The position numbers and the translations under genes are program-made. Below the pieces are notes generated by a model. That model was given only the letters and a program-made list of their open reading frames with translations. It was not told the origin of the DNA and made no database searches. Of a stretch of DNA of 64,000 bases, positions 41,096 to 49,191 are shown one piece after another (position 1 is the stretch's first letter; each line of letters starts with the position of its first letter). This DNA is from Candidatus Peregrinibacteria bacterium GW2011_GWC2_39_14 (GTDB taxonomy: Bacteria > Patescibacteriota > Gracilibacteria > UBA1369 > UBA12463): NCBI GenBank assembly GCA_000993595.1, contig LBWJ01000005.1, positions 62,001-126,000 of the forward strand, given 5' to 3'.

Positions 41096-42253
41096 TTATT
41101 TGATAAGCCCAGCATCAAGCAAATGTCGAAATAGAGCTTTTTTTGCAAAGCCACTTTTATTTTTATCAGCAAGATCGATTTTAATGCCAAAACCTTTTTC
41201 TCCTCTAGGGGTTAAGATATTATTGCCAAAAGGCTGATATGCATCGTGCGCAGCAAGAACTTTTCTGATCGCATCTTCATTTTTGCATCCCGTAGCTTCA
41301 ATAATATCTTTTACCAAAGCATCGGTGCATTTAGCTTTTAAGGCTCCTTGTTCAGGTAAATCATTAAGAGGGAAAGAGTATTCGTCTTTTATAGTTAATA
41401 AAAATTTATCAAGCGTTTTTTGATCAAACTCCTTATTTTCCAACGGATTTGGTTTTTCTCCAACAAGGCCGTGCTCCCATAATTTGTTAAACAACTGGCT
41501 CTTATAGTAGACATCATCCGAATGCACATCCTCAGCGTCAATAGCCATCTCGATGAAAACAGGGTGGCCAACTCTTGTTTCATCAATGTCGTATGCTGTT
41601 TGAGGAGCAATTTCATGAATAGAACCAATAATGACTTTAATCGCACCTTTATCGGTACAGCCGGTGGCCTTCATAACGTCTTCCGCTAAAGCGTCGATAC
41701 AAGCCTGTTCCGCTTCTCTGAACCCCTTAGTGTCAACCGATTTTAGAGGGAAGGAATATGCATTTCGTATTGCATCTGCAAATTCAAGAACCCGTTCTTC
41801 ACTCGGGCGCTCTTTTAAATTTACAGCCGGCTTAGGCGCTTCTGCTTTCAAATCTCGTAGGCCGGTTTTTGCCTCAACCTTCACTTCTCTCTTTGCAGGT
41901 TCTTCCAGCTTTTTTATTTCCGCAATAACTTCATCTATTACCCCTGAAATTTCCAATAAAGCAGCACCTACCCTTTTTTTATCCGCCTCAGCTCCTTTGT
42001 ATTTTGCACTTTTATTTTTATCGTAATATGCAGTCAAGCCTGTGCGCAATTTATTTAATTCATCAATCTTAGTCGCGCTTGTCGCTCCTTCTTTATGTAA
42101 GATTTTTTGTACCTTTGCTGAAAGCTCTTTTTTTCTGCTAACAAAACGTTCAAGCTCAATAGCTTTAAGATCAGCATCAATTTCTACGTTTTGTGCTTCA
42201 ATGCCTTTTCCAGGAGCTTCTCCTTCAAAAATAATACGATTTTCTTTAAACAT
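41096..42253 (-). CDS. N-tag family protein with duplicated C-terminal domain
   Basis: 385 residues. The start MFKENRIIFEGEAP resembles the N-terminal tag of the large proteins at 48-61 kb, most closely the 318-aa member (LFTPNRLVFKGPDAP). Residues 20-130 are a charged helical region. Residues about 151-268 and 279-383 are two copies of one domain: each has a YSFPL turn, then CxDALxxDxxxATGC followed by about 35 variable residues and a closing helix ending LFxxLxxxGL. The repeat has no known match. Probably co-transcribed with the gene at 40487. Confidence 0.65.
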   Translation of the reverse strand: MFKENRIIFEGEAPGKGIEAQNVEIDADLKAIELERFVSRKKELSAKVQKILHKEGATSATKIDELNKLRTGLTAYYDKNKSAKYKGAEADKKRVGAALLEISGVIDEVIAEIKKLEEPAKREVKVEAKTGLRDLKAEAPKPAVNLKERPSEERVLEFADAIRNAYSFPLKSVDTKGFREAEQACIDALAEDVMKATGCTDKGAIKVIIGSIHEIAPQTAYDIDETRVGHPVFIEMAIDAEDVHSDDVYYKSQLFNKLWEHGLVGEKPNPLENKEFDQKTLDKFLLTIKDEYSFPLNDLPEQGALKAKCTDALVKDIIEATGCKNEDAIRKVLAAHDAYQPFGNNILTPRGEKGFGIKIDLADKNKSGFAKKALFRHLLDAGLIK

Positions 42254-42294
42254 TTTGTTTTTGTATTGAACTTCGCTTTTTGACTTATCTTAAT

Positions 42295-42323
42295 ATTATA
42301 TCTTATTTGAGCTCATTTTTCAA
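42295..42323 (-). promoter_or_regulatory. Promoter of the gene at 41096-42253
   Basis: Minus strand TTGAAA (42323-42318) and TATAAT (42300-42295), 17-base spacer. Confidence 0.7.
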
Positions 42324-42404
42324 GTCTATAAGCCAAAACTGCCATACTTGCCCTTGCCTAAATACAGGAATATATTATTACATATACTTTAGCCTCAATT
42401 CATA

Positions 42405-42466
42405 ACGAAAAATCCTCGCCAAGACTGACGAGGATTTTATCCAGCGGTGCTGGAAAGCTGAGATCT
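42405..42466 (-). ncRNA. Candidate small RNA of about 60 nt
   Basis: On the minus strand a promoter (42500-42473) is followed after about 7 bases by a short stretch with two hairpins. One is CCAGC-ACC-GCTGG (42453-42441). The other is a strong terminator, AAAATCCTCG / CGAGGATTTT (42438-42409) plus T run. No reading frame fits. It lies in the 400-base gap between the gene starting at 42253 and the toxin-antitoxin pair. I found no match to a known RNA. Confidence 0.45.
42409..42438. terminator. Bidirectional intrinsic terminator
   Basis: Perfect 10-bp stem AAAATCCTCG / CGAGGATTTT with a 10-base loop; A and T runs at both edges let it act on either strand. Confidence 0.75.
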
Positions 42467-42472
42467 ATAACT

Positions 42473-42500
42473 ATTATAGCTCGAAAAATACGCAAATCAA
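42473..42500 (-). promoter_or_regulatory. Promoter of the 60-nt candidate RNA
   Basis: Minus strand TTGATT (42500-42495) and TATAAT (42478-42473), 16-base spacer. Confidence 0.55.
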
Positions 42501-42588
42501 CCATGTTAGAAATTTGTTAGGTTTTGTTTATATGGATTTAATCTCGGTGTGATTTAATATGCGTCGACCGGCAGAGAAGTTGGTCACC

Positions 42589-42618
42589 TTGACTCACCAT
42601 ATAGTTATAAACTATACT
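42589..42618 (+). promoter_or_regulatory. Promoter and operator of the second toxin-antitoxin pair
   Basis: TTGACT (42589-42594) and TATACT (42613-42618), 18-base spacer. The perfect inverted repeat TATAGTT-ATA-AACTATA (42600-42616) covers the spacer and -10 box. A second TATAAT at 42628-42633 and another TATAGTTT-like half-site lie downstream. Confidence 0.6.
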
Positions 42619-42653
42619 ATAAGTAGTTATAATATAGTTTAATAAAATTTAAT

Positions 42654-42893
42654 ATGACAACACAAGTTTCATTTGTTACAGACTTGGATCTTAAAAACCA
42701 AGCTTTAGAAAAAGCAAAACGCGAAGGTATAACTTTAAAAACTCTTCTTATATACGCTATGAAAGGCTTTGTTGCTGGAAAAATTTCACTTGGAATTGAG
42801 GTTTTCGAGAAAGAGCCGGAAGTCGAAGAAATAATATTCAATGACAAAGACATTAACGCAAAAGCCGCTAAGTTAGCCAAATTACTCAAGTAG
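42654..42893 (+). CDS. RelB/DinJ-like antitoxin
   Basis: 79 residues. N-terminal ribbon (TQVSFVTDLDLKNQALEKAK) and helices (GITLKTLLIYAMKGFVAGK) fit the ribbon-helix-helix fold of DinJ/RelB. The acidic C-terminal part (FEKEPEVEEIIFNDKD) would wrap the toxin. One base separates its stop from the next start codon. Confidence 0.7.
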   Translation: MTTQVSFVTDLDLKNQALEKAKREGITLKTLLIYAMKGFVAGKISLGIEVFEKEPEVEEIIFNDKDINAKAAKLAKLLK

Positions 42894-42894
42894 G

Positions 42895-43275
42895 ATGTTG
42901 ATTTTAACGCAATATATAGCCAAGCATGAGTTTAAGCCATTAAATCGTTTTTTGGGTATCGAAAACTTGCTTGATGGAGCAAGGAAAGTCGCAAAAGGAT
43001 TAGCTGTAAAAATAAAATCTCCAGATAACGCAAAGGAATTTCAATTTTTCAAAGTTCGAATCGGCAGAAAGGGCAGCGTAAGAATGATTGTTTTTGTAAC
43101 AATAAAAAATCAAAAAATTATTCCGATTTTGATAAGATTAAAAAAAGACAAAATTTTCGGTACAAACATGGCAATGAATAATCCCGTGGTTGTGAATCAA
43201 ATAAATAAAAATCTCGATCGCGTTCTTCGCGACATACAAGCAAAGCAATATCAAGAATTTCCCCACATGCTATAA
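42895..43275 (+). CDS. Putative toxin partner of the antitoxin at 42654
   Basis: 126 basic residues with no clear family motif. Pattern: an N-terminal helix, KGLAVKIKSPDNAKEFQFFK, then strands VRMIVFVTIKNQKIIPILIR in part and a C-terminal helix QINKNLDRVLRDIQAKQ. This could be a RelE-like or other small RNase fold. The toxin call rests mainly on the position after an antitoxin and on size and charge. Its stop codon forms part of the -10 box of the next gene. Confidence 0.55.
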   Translation: MLILTQYIAKHEFKPLNRFLGIENLLDGARKVAKGLAVKIKSPDNAKEFQFFKVRIGRKGSVRMIVFVTIKNQKIIPILIRLKKDKIFGTNMAMNNPVVVNQINKNLDRVLRDIQAKQYQEFPHML

Positions 43276-43276
43276 T
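43271..43276 (+). promoter_or_regulatory. Extended -10 box of leaderless exonuclease gene
   Basis: TGCTATAAT (core 43271-43276), 6 bases before the ATG at 43283. As at mgtA, the TAA in the box is the stop codon of an upstream toxin gene. Confidence 0.6.
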
Positions 43277-43282
43277 CTCCCC

Positions 43283-44173
43283 ATGAATAAACTTTACATC
43301 CTGGACGCCAACTCAATCTTCTACCGCTCCTTTTATGCTCTCCCCCACTTCCACACGTCTAAGGGCGTTTTAACGAACGCAGTTTACGGATTTACAGCAA
43401 CTCTTCTAAGCTTCTTGCTCGATCACGAGCCGACTCACATCGCAGTTGTTTTTGATAAAGGTAAAAAAACTTTTCGTCATGTTGAATATAAAGAATATAA
43501 AGCAACGCGACCTCCTGCTCCGGACGAACTTTATGCACAAATCCCGATGACGAAAGAAATCGTGAGTGCATTTGGCCTTCCGCTTTTTGAAGAAGACAAT
43601 TATGAAGCTGATGATATTATCGGCGCAATTGCAAAGCGCGCGGAAAAAATTCCTGATACAAAAATTTTTATTACAACAAGTGATAGGGACGCGCTTCAAC
43701 TTGTTTCCGATAAAACCTCAATAATAATTCCAAAAAAAGGCTTTAATGAATTCGAAGTAATCACTCCGCAAAACATAAAAGAAAGGTTTGAAATGGAGGC
43801 TTCGCAAGTTCCGGATTATAAAGCTCTTGCTGGTGACAATTCCGATAACATAAAAGGAGTTCCTGGAATTGGTGAAAAAACCGCAAAAAATCTTTTAACC
43901 GAATATGGCACGCTTGATAAAATTTATGAAAATTTAGATAAGCTTCCAGCAGGTATAAAATTAAAACTTGAAACCGGAAAAGTGTCTGCATATTTTTCAA
44001 AACGTATGGCAACTTTGGTAACGGATTTTGACCCAAATTTTTCACTCGAAAAAAGTGAAGTTAGAAATTTTTCGTCACAAAAAATCAAAGAAATTTTCGC
44101 AAATTTGGAATTTAAATCCCTCTTAAAACGCTTCGAAAATTTTGAACAAAAATCGCAACCCACGTTGTTTTAG
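43283..44173 (+). CDS. Stand-alone 5'-3' exonuclease (PolA N-terminal domain type)
   Basis: 296 residues, equal to the 5' nuclease domain of DNA polymerase I without the polymerase. Motifs: LYILDANSIFYRSFYALP, AVVFDKGKKTFRHVEYKEYK, the acidic cluster EEDNYEADDIIGAIAKRA, ITTSDRDALQLV and the helix-hairpin-helix LAGDNSDNIKGVPGIGEKTA. It should remove RNA primers and flaps in replication and repair. A polymerase gene is not in the window and may be separate. Confidence 0.92.
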   Translation: MNKLYILDANSIFYRSFYALPHFHTSKGVLTNAVYGFTATLLSFLLDHEPTHIAVVFDKGKKTFRHVEYKEYKATRPPAPDELYAQIPMTKEIVSAFGLPLFEEDNYEADDIIGAIAKRAEKIPDTKIFITTSDRDALQLVSDKTSIIIPKKGFNEFEVITPQNIKERFEMEASQVPDYKALAGDNSDNIKGVPGIGEKTAKNLLTEYGTLDKIYENLDKLPAGIKLKLETGKVSAYFSKRMATLVTDFDPNFSLEKSEVRNFSSQKIKEIFANLEFKSLLKRFENFEQKSQPTLF

Positions 44174-44396
44174 GACTCGTTAAGCCATAAACGCCACATC
44201 CTGTATAAAAAACTTGTTCATACTAAACCGCTTAAACAAAACGAAAAACGCTCTTTTGGCAAATGAAAAATAGCCTATCAAATCATATTTTGCAGTCCTC
44301 GCAATAGAATTCACTTTTAGGCATGCACATACATAGATATCTGAACAACTTTTTTAGACGATCCCCCATTTCTTATACCAAAATCTTGCAAAAGAT

Positions 44397-44425
44397 TTGT
44401 CAAAATTTTCTATCTGTACTATATT
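44397..44425 (+). promoter_or_regulatory. ftsA promoter
   Basis: TTGTCA (44397-44402) and TATATT (44420-44425), 17-base spacer, 30 bases before the ftsA ATG. The remainder of the 282-base gap after the exonuclease gene shows nothing I recognise. Confidence 0.65.
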
Positions 44426-44455
44426 GCGTTCGCCAGAAAAAATAAATTCCTCTCT

Positions 44456-45694
44456 ATGCCAAAATCAAGAATTATAACCAGCTTAGACGTTGGTAGTTCA
44501 AAAATAAGAACTGTTGTTGCGGCACTGGAAGAAGGTGCAACAATTCCAAGTATTATTGGAGTTGGGATTACCCCTTCAAGCGGTCTCCGCAAAGGTTGCG
44601 TTATTGACGTTGAAGAGGCGATAAATTCAATCACGACTTCACTTGAAGATGCGGAAAGAATGGCCGGTGAACCAATCAATCACGTTTTTCTTGGTATAAG
44701 TGGAAATCACATTGAAACTCTTGATTCAAAGGGCGTTATTGCCGTTTCAAACGCAAGTCAGGAAATCACAGAAGATGATGTCGATCGTGTTCTTGAAGCC
44801 GCTCAGGCAGTCAGCATTTCCGGCAACAGACGCATTCTTCGAATCATCCCAAAAACATTCACAGTCGACGAGCAAAAACGTATAAAATATCCGGTTGGAA
44901 TGACGGGTATTCGCCTTGAAGTTGAGGCGCATATTATCACAGGACTTGTCCCAACAATTAAGAATATTGAAAAATGTGTTCTTCAATCCGGCATAGATAT
45001 AGATGATATAATTCCTTCATGTTTATCCTTCCCTGAAGCGGTTTTGAGCAAGCGTCAGAAAGAGCTTGGAGTTGTCGCGGTTGATATTGGTTCCGGCGGT
45101 ACATCTGTTTCGATTTTTGAAGAAGGTATGATGCTTCAAACAGTTGTTATTCCGGTTGGTGGCGAAAACGTCACAAACGATATTGCAATTGGACTTCGCA
45201 CTTCTATAGATACGGCCGAGAAAATAAAAATTGAATACGGCTCATGTATTCCGGATGATGTTAATGATCGTGAAACAATTGACCTTTCTTTGCTAAGCAA
45301 AATTGACATGCAAAAAGTTTCCAAGAAAGTAATGGTGGAAATTATCGAAGCTCGTTATCAAGAAATTTTCTTGCTTGTTAAAGAAGAGCTCAAAAAGATT
45401 CACAGAGATGGCATGCTTCCGGCCGGAGTTGTTCTCACAGGTGCAGGTTCAAAAATGTCAGGCGTAATTGATCTCGCAAGAGACACTTTAAATCTTCCTG
45501 TTCAGATTGGATTCCCACAGAACTTTGAAGGAATTGTAGATAAGATTGATGATCCTGCATATGCAACCGCAATTGGTCTTATTCTTTGGGGCGCTCGTGC
45601 GCAAGCTCAAGGATATAGCCTGAATTTCCGCAGTATTAACCTGAAAAAGACATTCGACGGCATGAAAAAATTCCTTAAAAACCTTGTTCCTTAA
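44456..45694 (+). CDS. ftsA: Cell division protein FtsA
   Basis: 412 residues, actin-like ATPase that tethers FtsZ to the membrane. Motifs: phosphate 1 ITSLDVGSSKIRTVVAAL, SHS2/1C domain region (INHVFLGISGNHIETLDSKG), phosphate 2 VVAVDIGSGGTSVSIFE, adenosine site VVLTGAGSKMSGVIDLA. The C-terminal amphipathic membrane helix is visible as FDGMKKFLKNLV. Precedes ftsZ, as in many bacteria. Confidence 0.95.
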   Translation: MPKSRIITSLDVGSSKIRTVVAALEEGATIPSIIGVGITPSSGLRKGCVIDVEEAINSITTSLEDAERMAGEPINHVFLGISGNHIETLDSKGVIAVSNASQEITEDDVDRVLEAAQAVSISGNRRILRIIPKTFTVDEQKRIKYPVGMTGIRLEVEAHIITGLVPTIKNIEKCVLQSGIDIDDIIPSCLSFPEAVLSKRQKELGVVAVDIGSGGTSVSIFEEGMMLQTVVIPVGGENVTNDIAIGLRTSIDTAEKIKIEYGSCIPDDVNDRETIDLSLLSKIDMQKVSKKVMVEIIEARYQEIFLLVKEELKKIHRDGMLPAGVVLTGAGSKMSGVIDLARDTLNLPVQIGFPQNFEGIVDKIDDPAYATAIGLILWGARAQAQGYSLNFRSINLKKTFDGMKKFLKNLVP

Positions 45695-45701
45695 TTGAAA
45701 C

Positions 45702-45742
45702 TTGAAAATTGAAAACTGAATGTAAATTGTAACTTGTAAATT
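45702..45742. repeat. 41-bp intergenic repeat, copy 1
   Basis: Identical over 41 bases to the copy at 45760. The unit starts TTGAAAATTGAAAACTGAAT and ends ACTTGTAAATT. Confidence 0.85.
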
Positions 45743-45759
45743 ACTTGTAAATTAAAAAA

Positions 45760-45800
45760 TTGAAAATTGAAAACTGAATGTAAATTGTAACTTGTAAATT
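45760..45800. repeat. 41-bp intergenic repeat, copy 2
   Basis: Second identical copy, 58 bases from copy 1 start to start, both within the ftsA-ftsZ gap. A third, interrupted copy is at 36102. Confidence 0.85.
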
Positions 45801-45848
45801 GAAACTTAACATAACACCCCCTCAGATTACTCTCTTACCCTAAAAACT

Positions 45849-47057
45849 ATGGCAAACGGAAAATCACAAAAATCAAATCTGAGAAACCTCTTCAGTGGCG
45901 ACAATCACCAAAACACAAAAACAATTGAAGTTATTCCAGACATCACACCTGTCGCAAATTTGAAAGTCATCGGCGTCGGTGGTGGTGGCGGAAACGCTGT
46001 AAACCGCATGATCAAAGCGGGACTTAAAGGCGTTGAATTTATTGCTGTCAATACAGACGCGCAAGCTTTGTATCACTCAAACGCGGATACAAAACTCAAT
46101 ATTGGAAAAGCCACAACTCGCGGCCTTGGTGCAGGTGGTAATCCGGACGTTGGTAAACAAGCCGCAGAAGAAAGCAAAGAAGAGCTTCGAGCAGCAATCG
46201 AAGGGGCGGACATGGTTTTCATCACATGTGGTCTTGGTGGTGGAACAGGAACAGGCGGAGCACCGGTTATTGCCGAACTTGCCAAAGAAATGGGCATTTT
46301 GACAATTGCAGTTTCAACAAAACCATTTGGATTCGAAGGAAATCGCAGAAGAATGCAAGCCGAAGAAGGTCTTGAAAATCTTCGCAATAAAGTCGACACA
46401 TTAATTATCATTCCAAACGACAGACTTCTAACTCTTATCGATAAAAAAACTCCAATCACAGAAGCATTCTCGATTGTCGATGATGTTCTTAGACAAGGTG
46501 TCCAAGGCATCGCCGATCTTATCACAATGCACGGTATGATTAACGTTGACTTCGCAGATGTCAAAACAATAATGGAAAATTCCGGTTCCGCTCTCATGGG
46601 TATTGGTTATGGCACAGGAGAAAACAGAGCAACAGAAGCCGCGAAAGCCGCTATCTCAAGCCCTCTTCTCGAAATGTCAATCGAAGGAGCAAAAGGAATT
46701 TTGTTCAATATCACAGGTGGCAACGACTTATCTATGTTTGAAGTTGATGAAGCCGCTCGCATCATCACAGAAGCTGCTGATCCGGATGCAAACATTATCT
46801 TTGGTGCGGTTATCAATGATTCATACACCGGTGAAATGAAAGTCACAGTCATCGCAACCGGTTTTGAAAATGTTGAAAAAGATAGAGGCGCATTATCAAA
46901 AATTGATCGTGCACATTCCCCTATCATGAACAGCCAACCATCATCTTCGTCAATGTCATCACCTTCTTTGCGATCTATTAATTCAAATATGCAGCAAACA
47001 AAGGCATCTGAAAGCGAACTTGATATTCCGGCATTCATTAGACGCAAGTTAAATTAA
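45849..47057 (+). CDS. ftsZ: Cell division protein FtsZ
   Basis: 402 residues, tubulin-like GTPase that forms the division ring. The N-terminal extension (about 37 aa) is longer than usual. GTPase marks: [32 protein letters not shown], signature [45 protein letters not shown]. After a Ser-rich linker it ends [14 protein letters not shown], the conserved C-terminal peptide that binds FtsA. Confidence 0.97.
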   Translation: MANGKSQKSNLRNLFSGDNHQNTKTIEVIPDITPVANLKVIGVGGGGGNAVNRMIKAGLKGVEFIAVNTDAQALYHSNADTKLNIGKATTRGLGAGGNPDVGKQAAEESKEELRAAIEGADMVFITCGLGGGTGTGGAPVIAELAKEMGILTIAVSTKPFGFEGNRRRMQAEEGLENLRNKVDTLIIIPNDRLLTLIDKKTPITEAFSIVDDVLRQGVQGIADLITMHGMINVDFADVKTIMENSGSALMGIGYGTGENRATEAAKAAISSPLLEMSIEGAKGILFNITGGNDLSMFEVDEAARIITEAADPDANIIFGAVINDSYTGEMKVTVIATGFENVEKDRGALSKIDRAHSPIMNSQPSSSSMSSPSLRSINSNMQQTKASESELDIPAFIRRKLN

Positions 47058-47082
47058 GGAGACGGAGGCAATCACAAAATTT

Positions 47083-47113
47083 AAGGCGGTTCCAGGTTGG
47101 GGCCGCCTTTTTT
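47083..47113 (+). terminator. Intrinsic terminator after ftsZ
   Basis: AAGGCGG / CCGCCTT stem with a 13-base loop and a run of six or more T, 26 bases after the ftsZ stop. Confidence 0.85.
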
Positions 47114-47129
47114 AAATCTCATTTTTTGG

Positions 47130-47135
47130 TATAAT
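47130..47135 (+). promoter_or_regulatory. Extended -10 box of leaderless FemAB gene
   Basis: TGGTATAAT (core 47130-47135), ending 6 bases before the ATG at 47142, directly behind the ftsZ terminator. Confidence 0.6.
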
Positions 47136-47141
47136 GACGCC

Positions 47142-48200
47142 ATGAACAAAGACTGGAACCGATTCGTAGCTTCGCACTCTTTCGGCACAATCCACCAAAC
47201 AACATTTTGGGGCGATTTTCAGGCAAAATCACGCAATCGGGATAAGTATTTTTTAATTGAAGTCAAAGGTGAGTCTAAGTCTGGGTCGGAGGCAATTCCA
47301 AAATTTGGCGGTCTTTTCATTCGTCAGCGCCTTCCTTTTGGTCTTTCTTGGCTTTATTGCCCACGCGGTCCACTTTGTAATTACGAAAATCCAGAACTCG
47401 CGAAAAAACAACTCCAAGAAATTCTTGAAAAACTAAAACCAATCGCTCGTAAAGAAAAAGCTGTTTTTGTCCGCATGGATCCGCCGATTGAAAAATCTGC
47501 GCAATCCAATTCCGCCACCGTTTTTCCGCCGCATTTCAAACGCGCTCACGCCGAATATCAGCCCGAACACACGCTCATAATCGACTTGCTGCAATCTGAA
47601 GATCAAATCCTCTCTCAAATGAAACCGAAGGGTCGCTACAACATAAAAGTCGCGCAAAAACACGACGTAAAAATCCGCAAATCCGCAAATCCATCCAGGA
47701 ATTCCTCCGCATTCAAAAAAGACCTCGATGCTTTTTACGCCCTTTTAACTCAAACTTGCAAACGCGACGGCTTTCAAATCCACTCAAAATCATATTACGA
47801 AAATATGCTCGAAGCCCTTATGCCGCAAAATCTCGCAGATTTATATTTCGCCGAATATGAAGGAAAAGTCATCGCCGGCATAATCGTCACCAATTTCAAA
47901 GACACTACCACTTATTATTTCGGCGCTTCAGATCACAATTTTCGCCACCTCATGGCTCCATATCTTCTTCAATGGGAAGCGCTTACGCAAGCCAAAAAAG
48001 ACGGATTCAAATTTTATGACTTCCTCGGAATTGCACCTCTCGACCAATCTGGAGCTCCAATAAAATCTCACCATTATTCCAAAATTACCGATTTCAAATT
48101 AAAATTCGGCGGCACTCATATTTCGCACCAACCCGCACAAGAATTTTCTTTTAAAAAGCTTATATTCTCAGCAATTAAATTCGCGAAAAAGTTTAGATAA
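47142..48200 (+). CDS. FemAB/MurM-family peptidoglycan bridge aminoacyltransferase, second copy
   Basis: 352 residues from the ATG at 47142; an in-frame ATG at 47097 lies in the ftsZ terminator. Same design as the gene at 5318: GTIHQTTFWGDFQAKSR, a proline-rich YCPRGPLCNY, the MKPKGRYNIKVAQKHDV block, ADLYFAEYEGKVIAGIIV, TTTYYFGASDHNFRHLMAPY and FYDFLGIAP. Shares about the same residue order but is clearly diverged, so the two may add different residues or act at different positions. Next to ftsAZ, which fits a cell-wall role. Confidence 0.88.
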   Translation: MNKDWNRFVASHSFGTIHQTTFWGDFQAKSRNRDKYFLIEVKGESKSGSEAIPKFGGLFIRQRLPFGLSWLYCPRGPLCNYENPELAKKQLQEILEKLKPIARKEKAVFVRMDPPIEKSAQSNSATVFPPHFKRAHAEYQPEHTLIIDLLQSEDQILSQMKPKGRYNIKVAQKHDVKIRKSANPSRNSSAFKKDLDAFYALLTQTCKRDGFQIHSKSYYENMLEALMPQNLADLYFAEYEGKVIAGIIVTNFKDTTTYYFGASDHNFRHLMAPYLLQWEALTQAKKDGFKFYDFLGIAPLDQSGAPIKSHHYSKITDFKLKFGGTHISHQPAQEFSFKKLIFSAIKFAKKFR

Positions 48201-48228
48201 AATCGCATCTCGCCTCAAGCGTTTATTT

Positions 48229-49185
48229 CTAAGACTTCTTATAACTTTCCATTACAGCTTGAATCAGAGTTCTTTTTAAATCAGGCGTTAATTCAATTTT
48301 AATTTTCGTAGCTTTATCGCCGGAATAATTCATATCATCAGGCGTCACTATTGATCTTTGTATTTTCGCAATTACACTTCCATCAACCTTCAGATTAGTC
48401 TCAAAAACCTTTCCTTCTTGAGGGGTCACGCCACATGCAGCCATTGCCGCATCAAATGCAGCATTATAAGATCTAAGTCGGATTGAATCCATTGGGTTCG
48501 AATTGCCCCTGAGTTCTCCCGATTTTAGCTCAAAATTTACCGTATCAGGCATCATTTTAACGGCTTCATCCACGTTCACAGAAGCTAATTTTTCAGAAAT
48601 TACCTTTGCTCTTTCTTCGGATTTTTTATTATGTTCATTTTCCGCTCTTCTATCCTCAGCTTTCATCGCAAATTCCGTCAAAGCGTCCGTTTTCATAGGA
48701 CTTAATTTCTTATTCGTGCATTCAAACGCCTTGTTTTCAGAGCTATATTTAAAATTAATATCTCCATATTTAAAATCATGGACTGTGATTTCACCCGGCT
48801 TTGCAGGGTCATATTTGACAACATCCGGATAAGCCGCAGACATACTTCCTCCAAAACCTCTCAAAAGTGCATTTGTTTTATTCGCTTTGGCCGCATTCAT
48901 TTTTCCATCAAATGCTGTTTTAATATCATCCAGTTTTTTAATCACTTCACCCTTATATTTTAAAAGCCCCTTTTTTGTTGCAGGATCAAGTTTATTAAAA
49001 GAATCCTCAACCTTCGCAATGGCTTCTGTATGAGCTCTTTCCACATCACCCTTTTTTACATCCGGAGTTCCGGTTTTTGCCGCAAACTCTTTCACAGCTT
49101 CATTCATCGGAGCCGCCTCTCTTGGCGTTGGTGCATCAGGCCCTTTAAAAACTAAACGATTTGGCGTGAATAAATTTGTTTTCAT
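48229..49185 (-). CDS. N-tag family protein, 318 aa
   Basis: Starts MKTNLFTPNRLVFKGPDAP, a variant of the LFKPxRLxYM tag. Residues 25-100 are a charged helical module (RAHTEAIAKVEDSFNKLDP, then GEVIKKLDDIKTAF) with the same heptad look as the larger members. The C-terminal half has ERAKVISEKLASVNVDEAVK and a region (residues 210-310) that resembles the end of the next gene upstream. Last gene of the unit, 6 bases after the 990-aa gene. Function unknown. Confidence 0.7.
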   Translation of the reverse strand: MKTNLFTPNRLVFKGPDAPTPREAAPMNEAVKEFAAKTGTPDVKKGDVERAHTEAIAKVEDSFNKLDPATKKGLLKYKGEVIKKLDDIKTAFDGKMNAAKANKTNALLRGFGGSMSAAYPDVVKYDPAKPGEITVHDFKYGDINFKYSSENKAFECTNKKLSPMKTDALTEFAMKAEDRRAENEHNKKSEERAKVISEKLASVNVDEAVKMMPDTVNFELKSGELRGNSNPMDSIRLRSYNAAFDAAMAACGVTPQEGKVFETNLKVDGSVIAKIQRSIVTPDDMNYSGDKATKIKIELTPDLKRTLIQAVMESYKKS

Positions 49186-49191
49186 ATTTTA

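Noticed and set aside
42300..42653. CRISPR array or replication origin in the 400-base gap
   Set aside because: No regularly spaced repeats, DnaA-box clusters or AT-rich 13-mers were seen. The gap is explained by promoters, a small RNA candidate and an operator.
47097..47141. Longer start for the second FemAB gene
   Set aside because: The extra codons come from the ftsZ terminator stem and T run, and a -10 box lies between it and the family-consistent Met.
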